From IMG/VR virus record IMGVR_UViG_3300027896_000047, positions 1-59,237 of that record: a DNA stretch of 59,237 bases. One strand, 5' to 3'. The notes beneath the pieces are model-generated. The model made no database searches. It was not told where the DNA came from and was given only the letters and a program-made list of their open reading frames with translations. The position numbers and the translations under genes are program-made. The stretch comes from a virus. Numbering within the stretch: position 1 is the first letter of the stretch; each line of letters opens with the position of its first letter. Positions 7,661 to 15,350 of this stretch are shown one piece after another.

Positions 7661-8890
7661 ATGTATACAATAAATAACCTTAATATATTTTCTGATAGTA
7701 TTGATGGTGCTACTTTGAATCAGATGCATTCAGCATTAGACCATGATTGGGTAGTTAGAGGAGTATTACTTCCTGATGCACATTTAGGATATGGCCTGCC
7801 TATCGGAGGTGTAGTTTCTACGCGAGATGTAGTGGTACCTCCTTGGGTAGGCTACGATATAGGGTGCGGTATCTGTGCTGTTAAAACCCTTTTTAAACTA
7901 GATAATATTGGTTCTGAAGAGAGCATCGCAACATTTCGTGACATATACACACTTATTACTGATACCGTCCCTTTAGGTGTAGGTGTGTATCGGAAGAAAG
8001 CAGTTATGTCATCAAGGCAGATTTATGATAAATTTGAGATTGAGTGTTCTGATTTTTTAAAGGCTCGGATGGACCAAAAAATGGCATTGCAGTTAGGGTC
8101 CCTTGGGAGCGGTAACCATTTCATCGAAATTGGGCTAGATTCAGAGAGCTACTTATGGGTAATTATACATTCAGGATCAAGAGGCTTTGGCCACGGTTGT
8201 GCCACCCATTACATGGAGTTAGCTCAACCAGACGCTGGATCAAAAGAAGGATCTTATCCATTGGATATAAACTCAGTAAACGGAAAAAATTATATTAAAG
8301 ACCTTGCGTTTATGCTTGAGTTCGCATTGATAAATAGAGAAGTCATTATGAATGACGTTCTTAATTGCGTATACAAATGTATAACTGGTGAAAATTTCCG
8401 TTCTTTTGTGTATGTTAAGGGGCGTGATTTAATAACACATCCTATTAAAAAGCAAGCGTATGATGCAACACATGATGATAGAATTACAGTGTTCATTAAC
8501 CGCAATCATAATCATGCTGAGTTAAGAGACGGTTTATGGATTCATCGTAAAGGAGCCACGCATGCTGAAGATGGCATGTTGGGTGTTATTCCGGGGAATA
8601 TGCGAGACGGTTCTTTTATTGTAAAAGGTAAAGGCAATCCTGATTCATTGTGTTCATCTTCCCATGGAGCTGGGCGTATTTTAGGACGAAAACAAGCAAA
8701 AAGAATTCTTGATGTTTTGAAGTTTGTTAACACTATGAAAGATGTTGTTTGTGGTGTTTCGAATGATCCAGGTGGTTTGTTGGATGAAGCACCTGGAGCA
8801 TACAAAGACATTTTTACAGTTATGGATGAGCAAAAGGATCTTGTTGAAGTTGTTGAGCATGTTACACCTCTGATTAATGTAAAACGATGA
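7661..8890 (+). CDS. rtcB: RtcB-family RNA ligase (3'-phosphate/cyclic phosphate to 5'-OH)
   Basis: RtcB joins RNA ends with 2',3'-cyclic phosphate or 3'-phosphate to 5'-OH ends, using GTP and Mn2+. Family signatures are present in order: LPDAHLGYGLPIGG (about 37-50), YDIGCG (about 65-70, metal-binding Asp/Cys), GSLGSGNHFIEIG (about 147), IHSGSRGFGH (about 168) and SSSHGAGR with His335, the expected guanylylated histidine. Length (409 aa) is normal and no key residue is missing. The next gene overlaps by four bases (ATGA). Nearby genes for a Thg1-like protein and a tRNA-like RNA suggest repair of tRNA or rRNA cut by host nucleases (inference). Confidence 0.96.
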   Translation: MYTINNLNIFSDSIDGATLNQMHSALDHDWVVRGVLLPDAHLGYGLPIGGVVSTRDVVVPPWVGYDIGCGICAVKTLFKLDNIGSEESIATFRDIYTLITDTVPLGVGVYRKKAVMSSRQIYDKFEIECSDFLKARMDQKMALQLGSLGSGNHFIEIGLDSESYLWVIIHSGSRGFGHGCATHYMELAQPDAGSKEGSYPLDINSVNGKNYIKDLAFMLEFALINREVIMNDVLNCVYKCITGENFRSFVYVKGRDLITHPIKKQAYDATHDDRITVFINRNHNHAELRDGLWIHRKGATHAEDGMLGVIPGNMRDGSFIVKGKGNPDSLCSSSHGAGRILGRKQAKRILDVLKFVNTMKDVVCGVSNDPGGLLDEAPGAYKDIFTVMDEQKDLVEVVEHVTPLINVKR

Positions 8891-9081
8891 GTCAGAAGTC
8901 AATATCTCTAGAAGAACTCCTTGTCCGTATGCACGACATAAGTGCCCAGCATAAGTTAAAGGAAACTGCTTTAGAAATTGCTGGGCATAACAAAAGAAGC
9001 GATGTGTATTTAGAGTTGTTGAATACCACATTAGCTGAACTCACAGCTATTATGAATTATTACACTATACATAAGGACTAA
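8887..9081 (+). CDS. Small hypothetical protein, 64 aa
   Basis: Overlaps the stop of rtcB by four bases (ATGA), so it is translationally coupled to the ligase. It is predicted all-helical (SLEELLVRMHDISAQ, then ELLNTTLAELTAIMNYY). No motif is recognised. Coupling to rtcB makes an accessory role possible, but it does not look like archease. Confidence 0.6.
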   Translation: MSQKSISLEELLVRMHDISAQHKLKETALEIAGHNKRSDVYLELLNTTLAELTAIMNYYTIHKD

Positions 9082-9082
9082 T

Positions 9083-9640
9083 ATGTACAATATATTCAAA
9101 GACACACCATACATAGTGTTAAATGCTATAGCGGTAACAAGTGTTACACTTGTAGGGAATATTCATACTGAATACCCTCTTCCGTCAGGGAACTGCTTTT
9201 CAGTACAAGTGGGTAATGGTAAACATTATCGAATTGTTAACTTTAATCATGAAAATTTGGAAGAACTGATAAGAAGAGAAGTTATTTCATTCCCAATTAA
9301 AATAATGGTGTTGTCTGATAGGGTTGCTGTGATACATGATTCTCGTATTGACCACGATTGGTATGATACTAGATTCTGTGAAGTGTGTTGCCCTAACTCT
9401 TTATTACCATTGCCTCAGTTGTTATGTTGGGATAGAGATGAACGAGATGGGACTAGGACAACCACTGAATATGAGAACGGTTCAGTTATTGTTGAGCAGA
9501 AAATCAAATCATCTAAACGCAAGTTAGAAGGCACTTGGACTATCGATGTTGCTGATTATATTCCTATAGTTGAACAAAAAGCGGGTATCACTATGGAGAC
9601 TGAATTTTCTCGAATATTGTCAGGAAAAGATAATGAGTAG
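9083..9640 (+). CDS. Hypothetical protein, 185 aa
   Basis: Starts one base after the previous stop region, within the same operon. The first half is beta-rich (YIVLNAIAVTSVTLVGNI). A Cys pair occurs at FCEVCCPNS (about residue 98) and acidic or charged strands follow. No known family is recognised and no catalytic motif is visible. Confidence 0.65.
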   Translation: MYNIFKDTPYIVLNAIAVTSVTLVGNIHTEYPLPSGNCFSVQVGNGKHYRIVNFNHENLEELIRREVISFPIKIMVLSDRVAVIHDSRIDHDWYDTRFCEVCCPNSLLPLPQLLCWDRDERDGTRTTTEYENGSVIVEQKIKSSKRKLEGTWTIDVADYIPIVEQKAGITMETEFSRILSGKDNE

Positions 9641-10016
9641 TAAAAAAGATTTAATGCTAATTTGTGCTGATATGTGGGACGAAATAGTCAGACTTCTTAG
9701 GAAAGATGCCTTAGTACACATCATTATACTAAAACAGAAAGCTTTAAACACAGTTGTTCGTAATGAAGATCTTAAAAAATCTATTCGTGAACGACTGTAT
9801 TGCCCTGCTTGTTTTATTGCCCGTGAGAACTGTAAAAAATGCCTCATGCTTGATGTTTGGGGATATAAAGAAGGAGATACAGGAGTAAGTGATTATTTGT
9901 GTTCACGCCCTAATTCTCCTTACACAATAGTAGCTGATATAAATAACGGCACAAGTAGATTATCATCAGCACAAAAAATAGCAGATGAAGCTAGGAGGAT
10001 AGCAAATATATTATGA
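9633..10016 (+). CDS. Hypothetical Cys-rich protein, 127 aa
   Basis: The start at 9633 (MSSKKDLMLICADMW) overlaps the end of the previous gene by eight bases and has AGGAAAAG upstream. A cluster YCPACFIARENCKKC with a later LCSRP is compatible with zinc binding. The N-terminal half is helical. The following gene overlaps by four bases, so the operon is tightly coupled. Function unknown. Confidence 0.65.
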   Translation: MSSKKDLMLICADMWDEIVRLLRKDALVHIIILKQKALNTVVRNEDLKKSIRERLYCPACFIARENCKKCLMLDVWGYKEGDTGVSDYLCSRPNSPYTIVADINNGTSRLSSAQKIADEARRIANIL

Positions 10017-10495
10017 AAGAGAAAATGATAATGCGTAAAGCAATAATGGATAATATTCGTAAATACACATCATTTTTAAACCCAGCACTTGTTAAACAAC
10101 AAAAACTTACTAGTAAGAATTATGCTGCTTTAGTTGAATCACACCAACTTAAAAATGTTATATTTATCATGGCAGAGAATACTGAAAATGTAGAAACTCT
10201 TAGAATGTTAGCTAAAATGTTTGATGAACTCGAATTTGAACAGCAACGTCTTTGGGGGTTTCCTTTGGATCAAAACTATCATTATTTTTGGGATTTCCCA
10301 GCTTGTACTTGTCCAAAAATAGATAATTTGGACTCATTAGGCACTTCATATCATGTACATAGTGGTGTATGCCCTATTCATGGAGAAACTGTTATGGAGA
10401 GAGTGAAAGCACGGCTTGAACAGTCCTCAAAGAAAGAAACTGAATTTGTCAAACCACAAAGAGATGCCAAGGGGCGTTTTATTAAAAATAAATAA
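10013..10495 (+). CDS. Conserved-looking hypothetical phage protein with Cys/His cluster, 160 aa
   Basis: Overlaps the previous stop (ATGA). Its centre has an unusual aromatic and Cys/His block: LWGFPLDQNYHYFWDFPACT (about 81-100), then CPKIDN and SGVCPIHGE. The CTC and CPIHG elements could hold a metal ion. I recall similar blocks in small proteins of other phages but cannot name the family. The C-terminal tail is basic (KGRFIKNK). In-frame ATGs at 10025 and 10031 are alternative starts. Confidence 0.65.
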   Translation: MKEKMIMRKAIMDNIRKYTSFLNPALVKQQKLTSKNYAALVESHQLKNVIFIMAENTENVETLRMLAKMFDELEFEQQRLWGFPLDQNYHYFWDFPACTCPKIDNLDSLGTSYHVHSGVCPIHGETVMERVKARLEQSSKKETEFVKPQRDAKGRFIKNK

Positions 10496-10502
10496 GGAAT
10501 AA

Positions 10503-10733
10503 ATGACTACATCTAATGAGTTAGTTAAAAAATTTCAAAAAAGTGCTTTAGAGGAATTACATAGTCTTATATTATATCAACAGTCTTTTCTTTTAGATTT
10601 AGAAAAAACAATTAATAAAAAAGAAGCATGTGCTTTTCCAATTTCATATGCCTCATGTGTAGTTGGAAAAGCTCTTCAAATACATAATGAACTTGCAAAA
10701 GCAAACGGTGCTGTTCTTGTACATTCAAAATAG
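10503..10733 (+). CDS. Small hypothetical protein, 76 aa
   Basis: AAGGAA precedes the ATG, seven bases after the previous stop. Predicted helical (LVKKFQKSALEELHSLILYQ). Two Cys residues occur in the middle. No family recognised. Confidence 0.55.
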   Translation: MTTSNELVKKFQKSALEELHSLILYQQSFLLDLEKTINKKEACAFPISYASCVVGKALQIHNELAKANGAVLVHSK

Positions 10734-10747
10734 TAAAGGTACTTATT

Positions 10748-11569
10748 ATGCAGGATGATTTAGGCGACAGAATGAAAATGTTCGAAAAGGCATGTGCTCC
10801 TAGATGTATGCCTCTTCTTCCAGTATGTGTTAGACTTGATGGTAAGAATTTCAGTAAGTGGACTAAAGGGTTACATCGTCCTTACGATACTGAATTTAGA
10901 ACAGTAATGATAAACGTTACTAGGTATTTAGTACAAGAAACACAAGCTTGTATAGGGTATACACAATCTGATGAAATATCATTAATTTATTACAGTGACA
11001 CGCATGCCTCTCAAATATTTTTTGATGGTAAACTTCAAAAGATTTGTTCTGTGTTAGCTTCTATGACTACGATGAAATTTAATGAATTGATGGCTGAGAA
11101 AATCATTTTGCATGATAGATTTAGGCATAAATCGTTTGCCTTGTTTGATTGTCGTGTATGGCAAGTTCCTACTTTACAGGAAGCTGTAAATGTGTTAATA
11201 TGGCGTGAGCAAGATGCTACTAAGAATAGTGTTACATTAGCTGCATCATCTGTGTATTCTCATAAGCAATTAATGAATAAAAATGGTAAACAGAAACAAG
11301 ACATGCTTATGGAGAAAGGTATTAATTGGAATGATTACCCGTGGTTCTTTAAACGAGGTGTTTATGTCAAACGTGTAATCAGAGAAAAAGAATATACAAC
11401 TGAAGAGTTGGACACATTGCCAGAAAAACACCGTTTAAATATTATAAATATGGGTGCAGTTAAAAGATCGAGTATTGAAGTACTAGAGAATTTTCCAAAA
11501 CTTGCATCCATTAAAAACGCGGTCGATGTTATTTTTAATAATGTTGAAATAAAACTAAAGGATACGTAA
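10748..11569 (+). CDS. Thg1-like protein (tRNA-His guanylyltransferase / 3'-5' polymerase family)
   Basis: Thg1-family enzymes add nucleotides to RNA 5' ends in the 3'-to-5' direction; bacterial Thg1-like proteins can repair 5'-truncated tRNAs. Signatures: VRLDGKNFSKWTKGL with Asp31, YTQSDEISL with Asp75-Glu76 (the three carboxylates of the two-metal site), FDCRVWQVP, and the C-terminal WFKRGVYVKR-like element (WFFKRGVYVKR). Length (273 aa) is usual. The start follows AAAGG. With RtcB 2 kb upstream and a tRNA-like RNA 2 kb downstream, a function in tRNA or RNA end repair is inferred. Confidence 0.92.
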   Translation: MQDDLGDRMKMFEKACAPRCMPLLPVCVRLDGKNFSKWTKGLHRPYDTEFRTVMINVTRYLVQETQACIGYTQSDEISLIYYSDTHASQIFFDGKLQKICSVLASMTTMKFNELMAEKIILHDRFRHKSFALFDCRVWQVPTLQEAVNVLIWREQDATKNSVTLAASSVYSHKQLMNKNGKQKQDMLMEKGINWNDYPWFFKRGVYVKRVIREKEYTTEELDTLPEKHRLNIINMGAVKRSSIEVLENFPKLASIKNAVDVIFNNVEIKLKDT

Positions 11570-11778
11570 TGCATCAAAAACATTTAAAAAGATTAACACC
11601 AGAGGAACATGAACGTTTATTTTTTCTTGGGGAATGTCTTATTGTTAATGGTGAATTTGTGGTGGGCTTTCATAACCAAGATCTATGGCAAGAATTTAAT
11701 ACATTGACAAAGAAGAATACCACTAAAGTCATTGTTGAAACTGGTCCTTATGATCATTACATAATGCGTAAAAAGTAA
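11569..11778 (+). CDS. Small hypothetical protein, 69 aa
   Basis: The start codon overlaps the stop of the Thg1-like gene by one base, and the stop is followed at once by the next ATG. Contains RLTPEEHERLFFLGECL, a helical segment, and a basic C-terminus. No motif recognised. The tight coupling suggests co-expression with the RNA-repair genes. Confidence 0.55.
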   Translation: MHQKHLKRLTPEEHERLFFLGECLIVNGEFVVGFHNQDLWQEFNTLTKKNTTKVIVETGPYDHYIMRKK

Positions 11779-12486
11779 ATGAGAATAGTTGTCTTTGCAG
11801 ATACTCACACTAAACATGGTACCATGAAAGTGCCTGATGGTGATGTAGTAATATGTTGTGGTGATATATGTTCAACAAGATCAATAGGGGAGGTAACCAC
11901 TTTTATTAGTTGGTTTAAAAAACTCCCTCATCGATATAAAATACTTATCGCAGGGAATCATGATTGGGGATTTCAGCAATTTAATCCTGAAGCATTAATA
12001 CCACGTGATATTTATTATTTGTGTGATTCTTATACCTATGTAAAGGAACCAAATGATTTTACAGCAACTGCTAGTGGTATAAAAGTGTATGGAACGCCTT
12101 GGACTCCTAAGTTTTTCGATTGGGCTTTTATGTTGCCTAGAAATGAAGAGCAATTAAAAGCTAGAGTCGAAGCAATACCAAATAATGTTGATATTTTAGT
12201 ATCACATGGTCCTCCTTTTGAAATTCTAGATACCGTTCCATTATATGATAAATGGGGAGGGTATCTAGCAATGCAGAATGAAGGTTGCAAAATGCTTAGA
12301 CAAAGAGTATTCGAAGTCAAACCAAAACTCCATGTTTTTGGGCACATTCACGAAGGAAGAGGGTCTGTCTTTATGAATGGGACATTGTTTGTAAATGCTA
12401 CTATTTGTAACGGTAATTATGACCCTATATATAAACCTGTTGTAATTGATTATATTAATGGAATAATGTCACTTGTGGAGGCATAA
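11779..12486 (+). CDS. Calcineurin-like metallophosphoesterase, 235 aa
   Basis: All five metal-ligand blocks are visible: ADTHTKH (Asp8, His10), GDICS (Asp29), GNHDW (Asn60, His61), SHGPP and GHIHEG. This is the two-metal calcineurin-like phosphoesterase fold. Substrate cannot be deduced; members cleave phosphomonoesters, phosphodiesters or cyclic phosphates. Position between a Thg1-like gene and a tRNA-like RNA suggests processing of RNA ends (inference). The start abuts the previous stop. Confidence 0.9.
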   Translation: MRIVVFADTHTKHGTMKVPDGDVVICCGDICSTRSIGEVTTFISWFKKLPHRYKILIAGNHDWGFQQFNPEALIPRDIYYLCDSYTYVKEPNDFTATASGIKVYGTPWTPKFFDWAFMLPRNEEQLKARVEAIPNNVDILVSHGPPFEILDTVPLYDKWGGYLAMQNEGCKMLRQRVFEVKPKLHVFGHIHEGRGSVFMNGTLFVNATICNGNYDPIYKPVVIDYINGIMSLVEA

Positions 12487-12487
12487 A

Positions 12488-12844
12488 ATGGTAGGTGCAG
12501 TATATATTGTACGTAATGCAGATGAAATGCAAAAGTATCAAAGAGAATTAGTAATTAACCGCCTCAAGCAAAAATACGAAATAATTCTCACAAGTATTAT
12601 GCAGGGTATTTATTCCCATATAGATACATCGAATCAACAACAGTATGTTTGTGAGCTAACATACAATATAAATGACAGTCTTGGAGAAGATAATCCGACA
12701 TATGAAATTGTCTATCTTTTAAATCTACTTGGATATTCGGTGAATTGTAACCACTCTAAAATTGTACACGCTATTCAGGTGCATAGAATAAAACAATCAA
12801 ATGATACTACTATGGGAAGTATATCTATTACTATTACTTGGTAA
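12488..12844 (+). CDS. Hypothetical protein, 118 aa
   Basis: The start at 12488 has GGAGG seven bases upstream. It begins with a hydrophobic strand (VGAVYIVRN) and a charged helix (RELVINRLKQKYEIIL). No known motif. It is the last gene before the promoter at 12850, so it closes the RNA-repair operon. Confidence 0.6.
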   Translation: MVGAVYIVRNADEMQKYQRELVINRLKQKYEIILTSIMQGIYSHIDTSNQQQYVCELTYNINDSLGEDNPTYEIVYLLNLLGYSVNCNHSKIVHAIQVHRIKQSNDTTMGSISITITW

Positions 12845-12849
12845 ATTAA

Positions 12850-12878
12850 TTGTTGTATTTTGTTTAGTTATGTAGTAC
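12850..12878 (+). promoter_or_regulatory. Weak promoter candidate, TTGTTG-N17-TAGTAC
   Basis: TTGTTG at 12850-12855, a 17-base spacer ending ATG, and TAGTAC at 12873-12878. The spacing and the ATG before the -10 fit the local pattern, but the -10 is poor. It would drive the DUF7873-like gene and possibly the tRNA-like RNA. Confidence 0.35.
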
Positions 12879-12934
12879 TATTGTTTTTTAATTAGTAAAA
12901 ATCATTGTTAATTTTAAGTTAAGGAGTAAGAATC

Positions 12935-13693
12935 ATGGCACACATGCACGAGTTGTTGGCTGTAGAGTCAGATGTTCAAGGTCAGTTGAAATTAATTATG
13001 TCGGAAACTGACAGAGTATTCAAAGATAAATCAGCATTATTTCAGGGTTCTCATAGAAAGTTGGTTGTTTTTGATGACAATGATAAAACAGTCTATCCTG
13101 AGGAAAATCAAGCCCTAACTTCAACAGTGGAACAACGTCTCGACTATACTGCAAAGGCAATTGTTAAATGTTTTGATATAATGTTGCAGAAAGAATCAAC
13201 AAATCAAAAAGCAGTAGCAAACATTGTGGTTGATGGTGAAATTCTTGCTGAGAATGTACCTGCAACATTTCTTCTAGGTCTTGAAACTAAATTAAAAGAA
13301 GTACGATCGGTGTATGCTAACATACCTACCCTTCAAGTAGGTATTGATTGGGAAGAGGCTAGTGATCTTGGGAAGGGTATCTATCGTATGAAGTTTCCTG
13401 AAGAAAAATTACGAACTGAGTTAAAGTTCAGGTCTCAGGTACTTTATGAGGCTACTGAACACCATAAAGCAGAAATTGAGAAATGGCAGGAGCAGGTACC
13501 TACTGGTAAGTTTGTTAAGAGTGTTTGGTCAGGTATGTTCACTTCAGCTGAAAAGCATAAGGTACTCACTAATATCGACAAACTTATCTCAGCTGTAAAA
13601 CAAGCTCGTCAAAGAGCTAATATGCAAGAAGTTGTAGGGGGTAATATTGGTAAAAAACTTATTAAATTCATCAATGGTGAAGGTAGTAAGTAA
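12935..13693 (+). CDS. DUF7873-like conserved protein, 252 aa
   Basis: The protein matches, from memory, a conserved uncharacterised bacterial family (DUF7873). Typical blocks are HMHELLAVE at the N-terminus, VPATFLLGLE (about 108), YEATEHHKAE (about 170), QVPTGKF, VWSGMFTSAEKHKVLTNID (about 203) and AVKQARQRAN (about 228). No catalytic motif is evident; the protein is mostly helical. A strong AAGGAG precedes the ATG. Directly downstream lies the tRNA-like noncoding RNA, with no other gene between, so a functional link between protein and RNA is an attractive inference. Confidence 0.75.
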   Translation: MAHMHELLAVESDVQGQLKLIMSETDRVFKDKSALFQGSHRKLVVFDDNDKTVYPEENQALTSTVEQRLDYTAKAIVKCFDIMLQKESTNQKAVANIVVDGEILAENVPATFLLGLETKLKEVRSVYANIPTLQVGIDWEEASDLGKGIYRMKFPEEKLRTELKFRSQVLYEATEHHKAEIEKWQEQVPTGKFVKSVWSGMFTSAEKHKVLTNIDKLISAVKQARQRANMQEVVGGNIGKKLIKFINGEGSK

Positions 13694-13702
13694 CTATAAT
13701 TT

Positions 13703-13776
13703 TTGAGACAGCATCATTATTAATGTCAAAACCGTCTGAACCGGTATTTATTATCAAACTTATTCTTTTGTCTCAA
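13703..13776 (+). repeat. Inverted repeat enclosing a small hairpin, upstream of the tRNA-like RNA
   Basis: TTGAGACA (13703-13710) and TGTCTCAA (13769-13776) are perfect inverted repeats of eight bases. Between them ACCG/CGGT forms a small hairpin with a 7-base loop. No U-run follows, so this is not a simple terminator. It may be the 5' structured domain of the RNA that continues into the tRNA-like part, or a processing signal. Confidence 0.5.
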
Positions 13777-13798
13777 CAATTTTATTTTGAAAACTGCA

Positions 13799-14022
13799 TT
13801 ACTAGGCATTAGTAGATAAAACATTGCTTGTCAGTGGTTCGAATCCATTCTGCTCCTCTATGTACATAAAAATATACCTTATGTACATAGAGGAGCAGTA
13901 GCTCAGTGGTAGAGCAGGCTTTATAAATCTAACATCTGTTAATTGACTGAAAATGTAAGTGAGTAAACAAAACTATACAAGCAGAGGGGTTTCGGAAGGA
14001 TATCTGGAACCCCTCATTTTTT
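13799..14022 (+). ncRNA. Circularly permuted tRNA-like (Y RNA/YrlA-like) noncoding RNA
   Basis: The T arm comes first: stem AGTGG (13833-13837), loop TTCGAAT, stem CCATT (13845-13849). CTGCTCC, the 3' acceptor strand (13850-13856), follows without CCA. Next is a linker that extends the helix to 20 bp and closes with a 9-base loop (13870-13878). Then come GGAGCAG, the 5' acceptor strand (13892-13898), TA, and a D arm GCTC-AGTGGTA-GAGC (13901-13915). The halves are thus in reverse order to a normal tRNA gene and joined at the acceptor end. The flanks pair weakly where an anticodon stem would be (AGGC with GCTT, TTTAT with ATAAA). A small hairpin (13799-13815) precedes it and a terminator (13984-14022) ends it. 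This is the layout of the tRNA-like module of bacterial YrlA Y RNAs; a permuted tRNA gene is the alternative. Confidence 0.8.
13984..14022 (+). terminator. Rho-independent terminator of the tRNA-like RNA
   Basis: GAGGGGTTTC (13984-13993) pairs with GGAACCCCTC (14006-14015), 10 bp with one G-U pair and a 12-base loop, followed by ATTTTTTATT. It fixes the 3' end and the plus-strand direction of the noncoding RNA. Confidence 0.88.
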
Positions 14023-14035
14023 ATTAAAATATTTA

Positions 14036-14064
14036 TTGCAATTAATTTCTAGATAATGTATACA
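14036..14064 (+). promoter_or_regulatory. Promoter, TTGCAA-N17-TATACA, for the NAD operon
   Basis: TTGCAA at 14036-14041, a 17-base spacer ending ATG, and TATACA at 14059-14064. It lies right after the terminator of the tRNA-like RNA and 81 bases before the adenylyltransferase-Nudix gene. Confidence 0.5.
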
Positions 14065-14145
14065 TAAGATATAAACAAAACATAAACCTTCTAAACAAGT
14101 TCAAGATAACCTAGTTTAGAGTAACTGCATTAAGGAGGTATTGTA

Positions 14146-15060
14146 ATGGGTGAACGTCCTGTCACATCTCTAAGTGTGATTATTGCTCGTATTCAAGTAG
14201 ACGATCTACATGAAGGTCATTTAGAGCTATTTCAAGAAGCTTTCAATAATAGTACAACGATGCTTGTTATTATTGGGTTAAGTCCTTGTAAATGTACAAG
14301 GAACAATCCTCTTGATTTTAGCACTCGTTGTAGTCTTGTCCTTTCTCATTTCCCTAAAGCTAAAGTTGCCTATATTGAAGATATAGGTGATAATATTAAA
14401 TGGTCAAAAAAGCTTGATACTATTATTAAGCCTTTTGCCGATAAGCATGATACCACTATACTTTATGGGAGTCGTGATTCTTTCATTAAATCATATCATG
14501 GTACATACCTCACCAAAAATATAATGCAAAAGGTCATTATTTCTGGAACTGTTATAAGGAATCAAATAGCTGCCCGTTCTAGAGATACAGTTGATTTCAG
14601 AGCTGGGGCTATTTGGTATGCTCTTAATCAATATCCAAGAGTAGTTCCAACAGTTGATATTGCTGTTATAGATAAATCTTCAGAATTGCTTCTTTTAGGT
14701 CGTAAACCACATGAAGATTTGTATAGATTAGTTGGGGGTTTTGCAGAACCTGGTGAGACCTTTGAAGCCTCAGCTGTTCGTGAATTGCAGGAAGAAACAG
14801 GTCTTCGTGTTAAACCAGGGCAATTACATATTGAAAGATCATTTTTTATTGATGATTGGCGTTATAAGAATGAGGTTGATAAAATAACTACTGTTTTATT
14901 TACATTGTCTACATATAGTGGTCTGCCTATTCCAAATGATGATATATGTGAATTAAAATGGTTTAATATGTATACTGAGCTTACTTTAGATATAGTGATG
15001 CCAAATCATAGAGATATGATTGCTTATCTTATTAAAAAATATTGTCCGGATCGAGTATGA
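14146..15060 (+). CDS. nadM: Bifunctional NMN/NaMN adenylyltransferase-Nudix hydrolase
   Basis: The N-terminal domain (1 to about 160) is a nucleotidyltransferase fold with HEGH at 22-25 (HxGH motif) and ISGTVIR at 132-138 (ISxTxxR motif), the two ATP-binding signatures of NMN adenylyltransferases. The C-terminal domain (about 168-304) is a Nudix hydrolase with a full Nudix box at 198-220 (Gly198, Glu204, Arg212-Glu213, EE at 216-217). The same fusion occurs in bacterial NadM-Nudix proteins, which make NAD from NMN and hydrolyse ADP-ribose. It can supply the third step of the NAD route encoded nearby and remove ADP-ribose left by NADases (inference). GGAGG precedes the ATG. Confidence 0.92.
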   Translation: MGERPVTSLSVIIARIQVDDLHEGHLELFQEAFNNSTTMLVIIGLSPCKCTRNNPLDFSTRCSLVLSHFPKAKVAYIEDIGDNIKWSKKLDTIIKPFADKHDTTILYGSRDSFIKSYHGTYLTKNIMQKVIISGTVIRNQIAARSRDTVDFRAGAIWYALNQYPRVVPTVDIAVIDKSSELLLLGRKPHEDLYRLVGGFAEPGETFEASAVRELQEETGLRVKPGQLHIERSFFIDDWRYKNEVDKITTVLFTLSTYSGLPIPNDDICELKWFNMYTELTLDIVMPNHRDMIAYLIKKYCPDRV

Positions 15061-15350
15061 TAAATATTTTAAAGAAAATCGGAAATGCATTAATATTTCT
15101 AGGTATTTTAGGGGTTTTAGTAGTTATCGCTGGAGCTTTTGTTAAACGTTCTGATGACTATAATAAGAAACTTAAAGAGGAAAGTATACACTCAGCTATG
15201 TTTGATTGTGAAAGCAAACAACCATTCTCTACTGACTTAAATTTGCAACAATATGAAATTCGGAAGTGCAAAACAAAGAAAGGTAATGTTGAGTACCTGT
15301 TATTAACTACTCCAAATGGTGATGGTAGTCTTATGGAGTTTCATGAATAA
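15057..15350 (+). CDS. Small single-pass membrane protein, 97 aa
   Basis: Overlaps the previous stop by four bases (ATGA). Residues about 10-32 (ALIFLGILGVLVVIAGAFV) form one transmembrane helix, with the C-terminus probably periplasmic. Two Cys residues (FDCESKQ, IRKCKTK) could form a disulphide. The next gene, a lipoprotein, starts inside its end. The overlapped membrane protein/lipoprotein pair resembles spanins in layout, but the protein lacks a coiled coil, so that assignment is weak. Confidence 0.6.
   Translation: MINILKKIGNALIFLGILGVLVVIAGAFVKRSDDYNKKLKEESIHSAMFDCESKQPFSTDLNLQQYEIRKCKTKKGNVEYLLLTTPNGDGSLMEFHE

Noticed and set aside
13892-13935. Ordinary tRNA gene starting at GGAGCAGTAGCTCAGTGG
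   Set aside because: The D arm is followed by no anticodon arm, T arm or 3' acceptor strand downstream; these lie upstream instead, so it is a permuted or tRNA-like RNA and not a standard tRNA gene.
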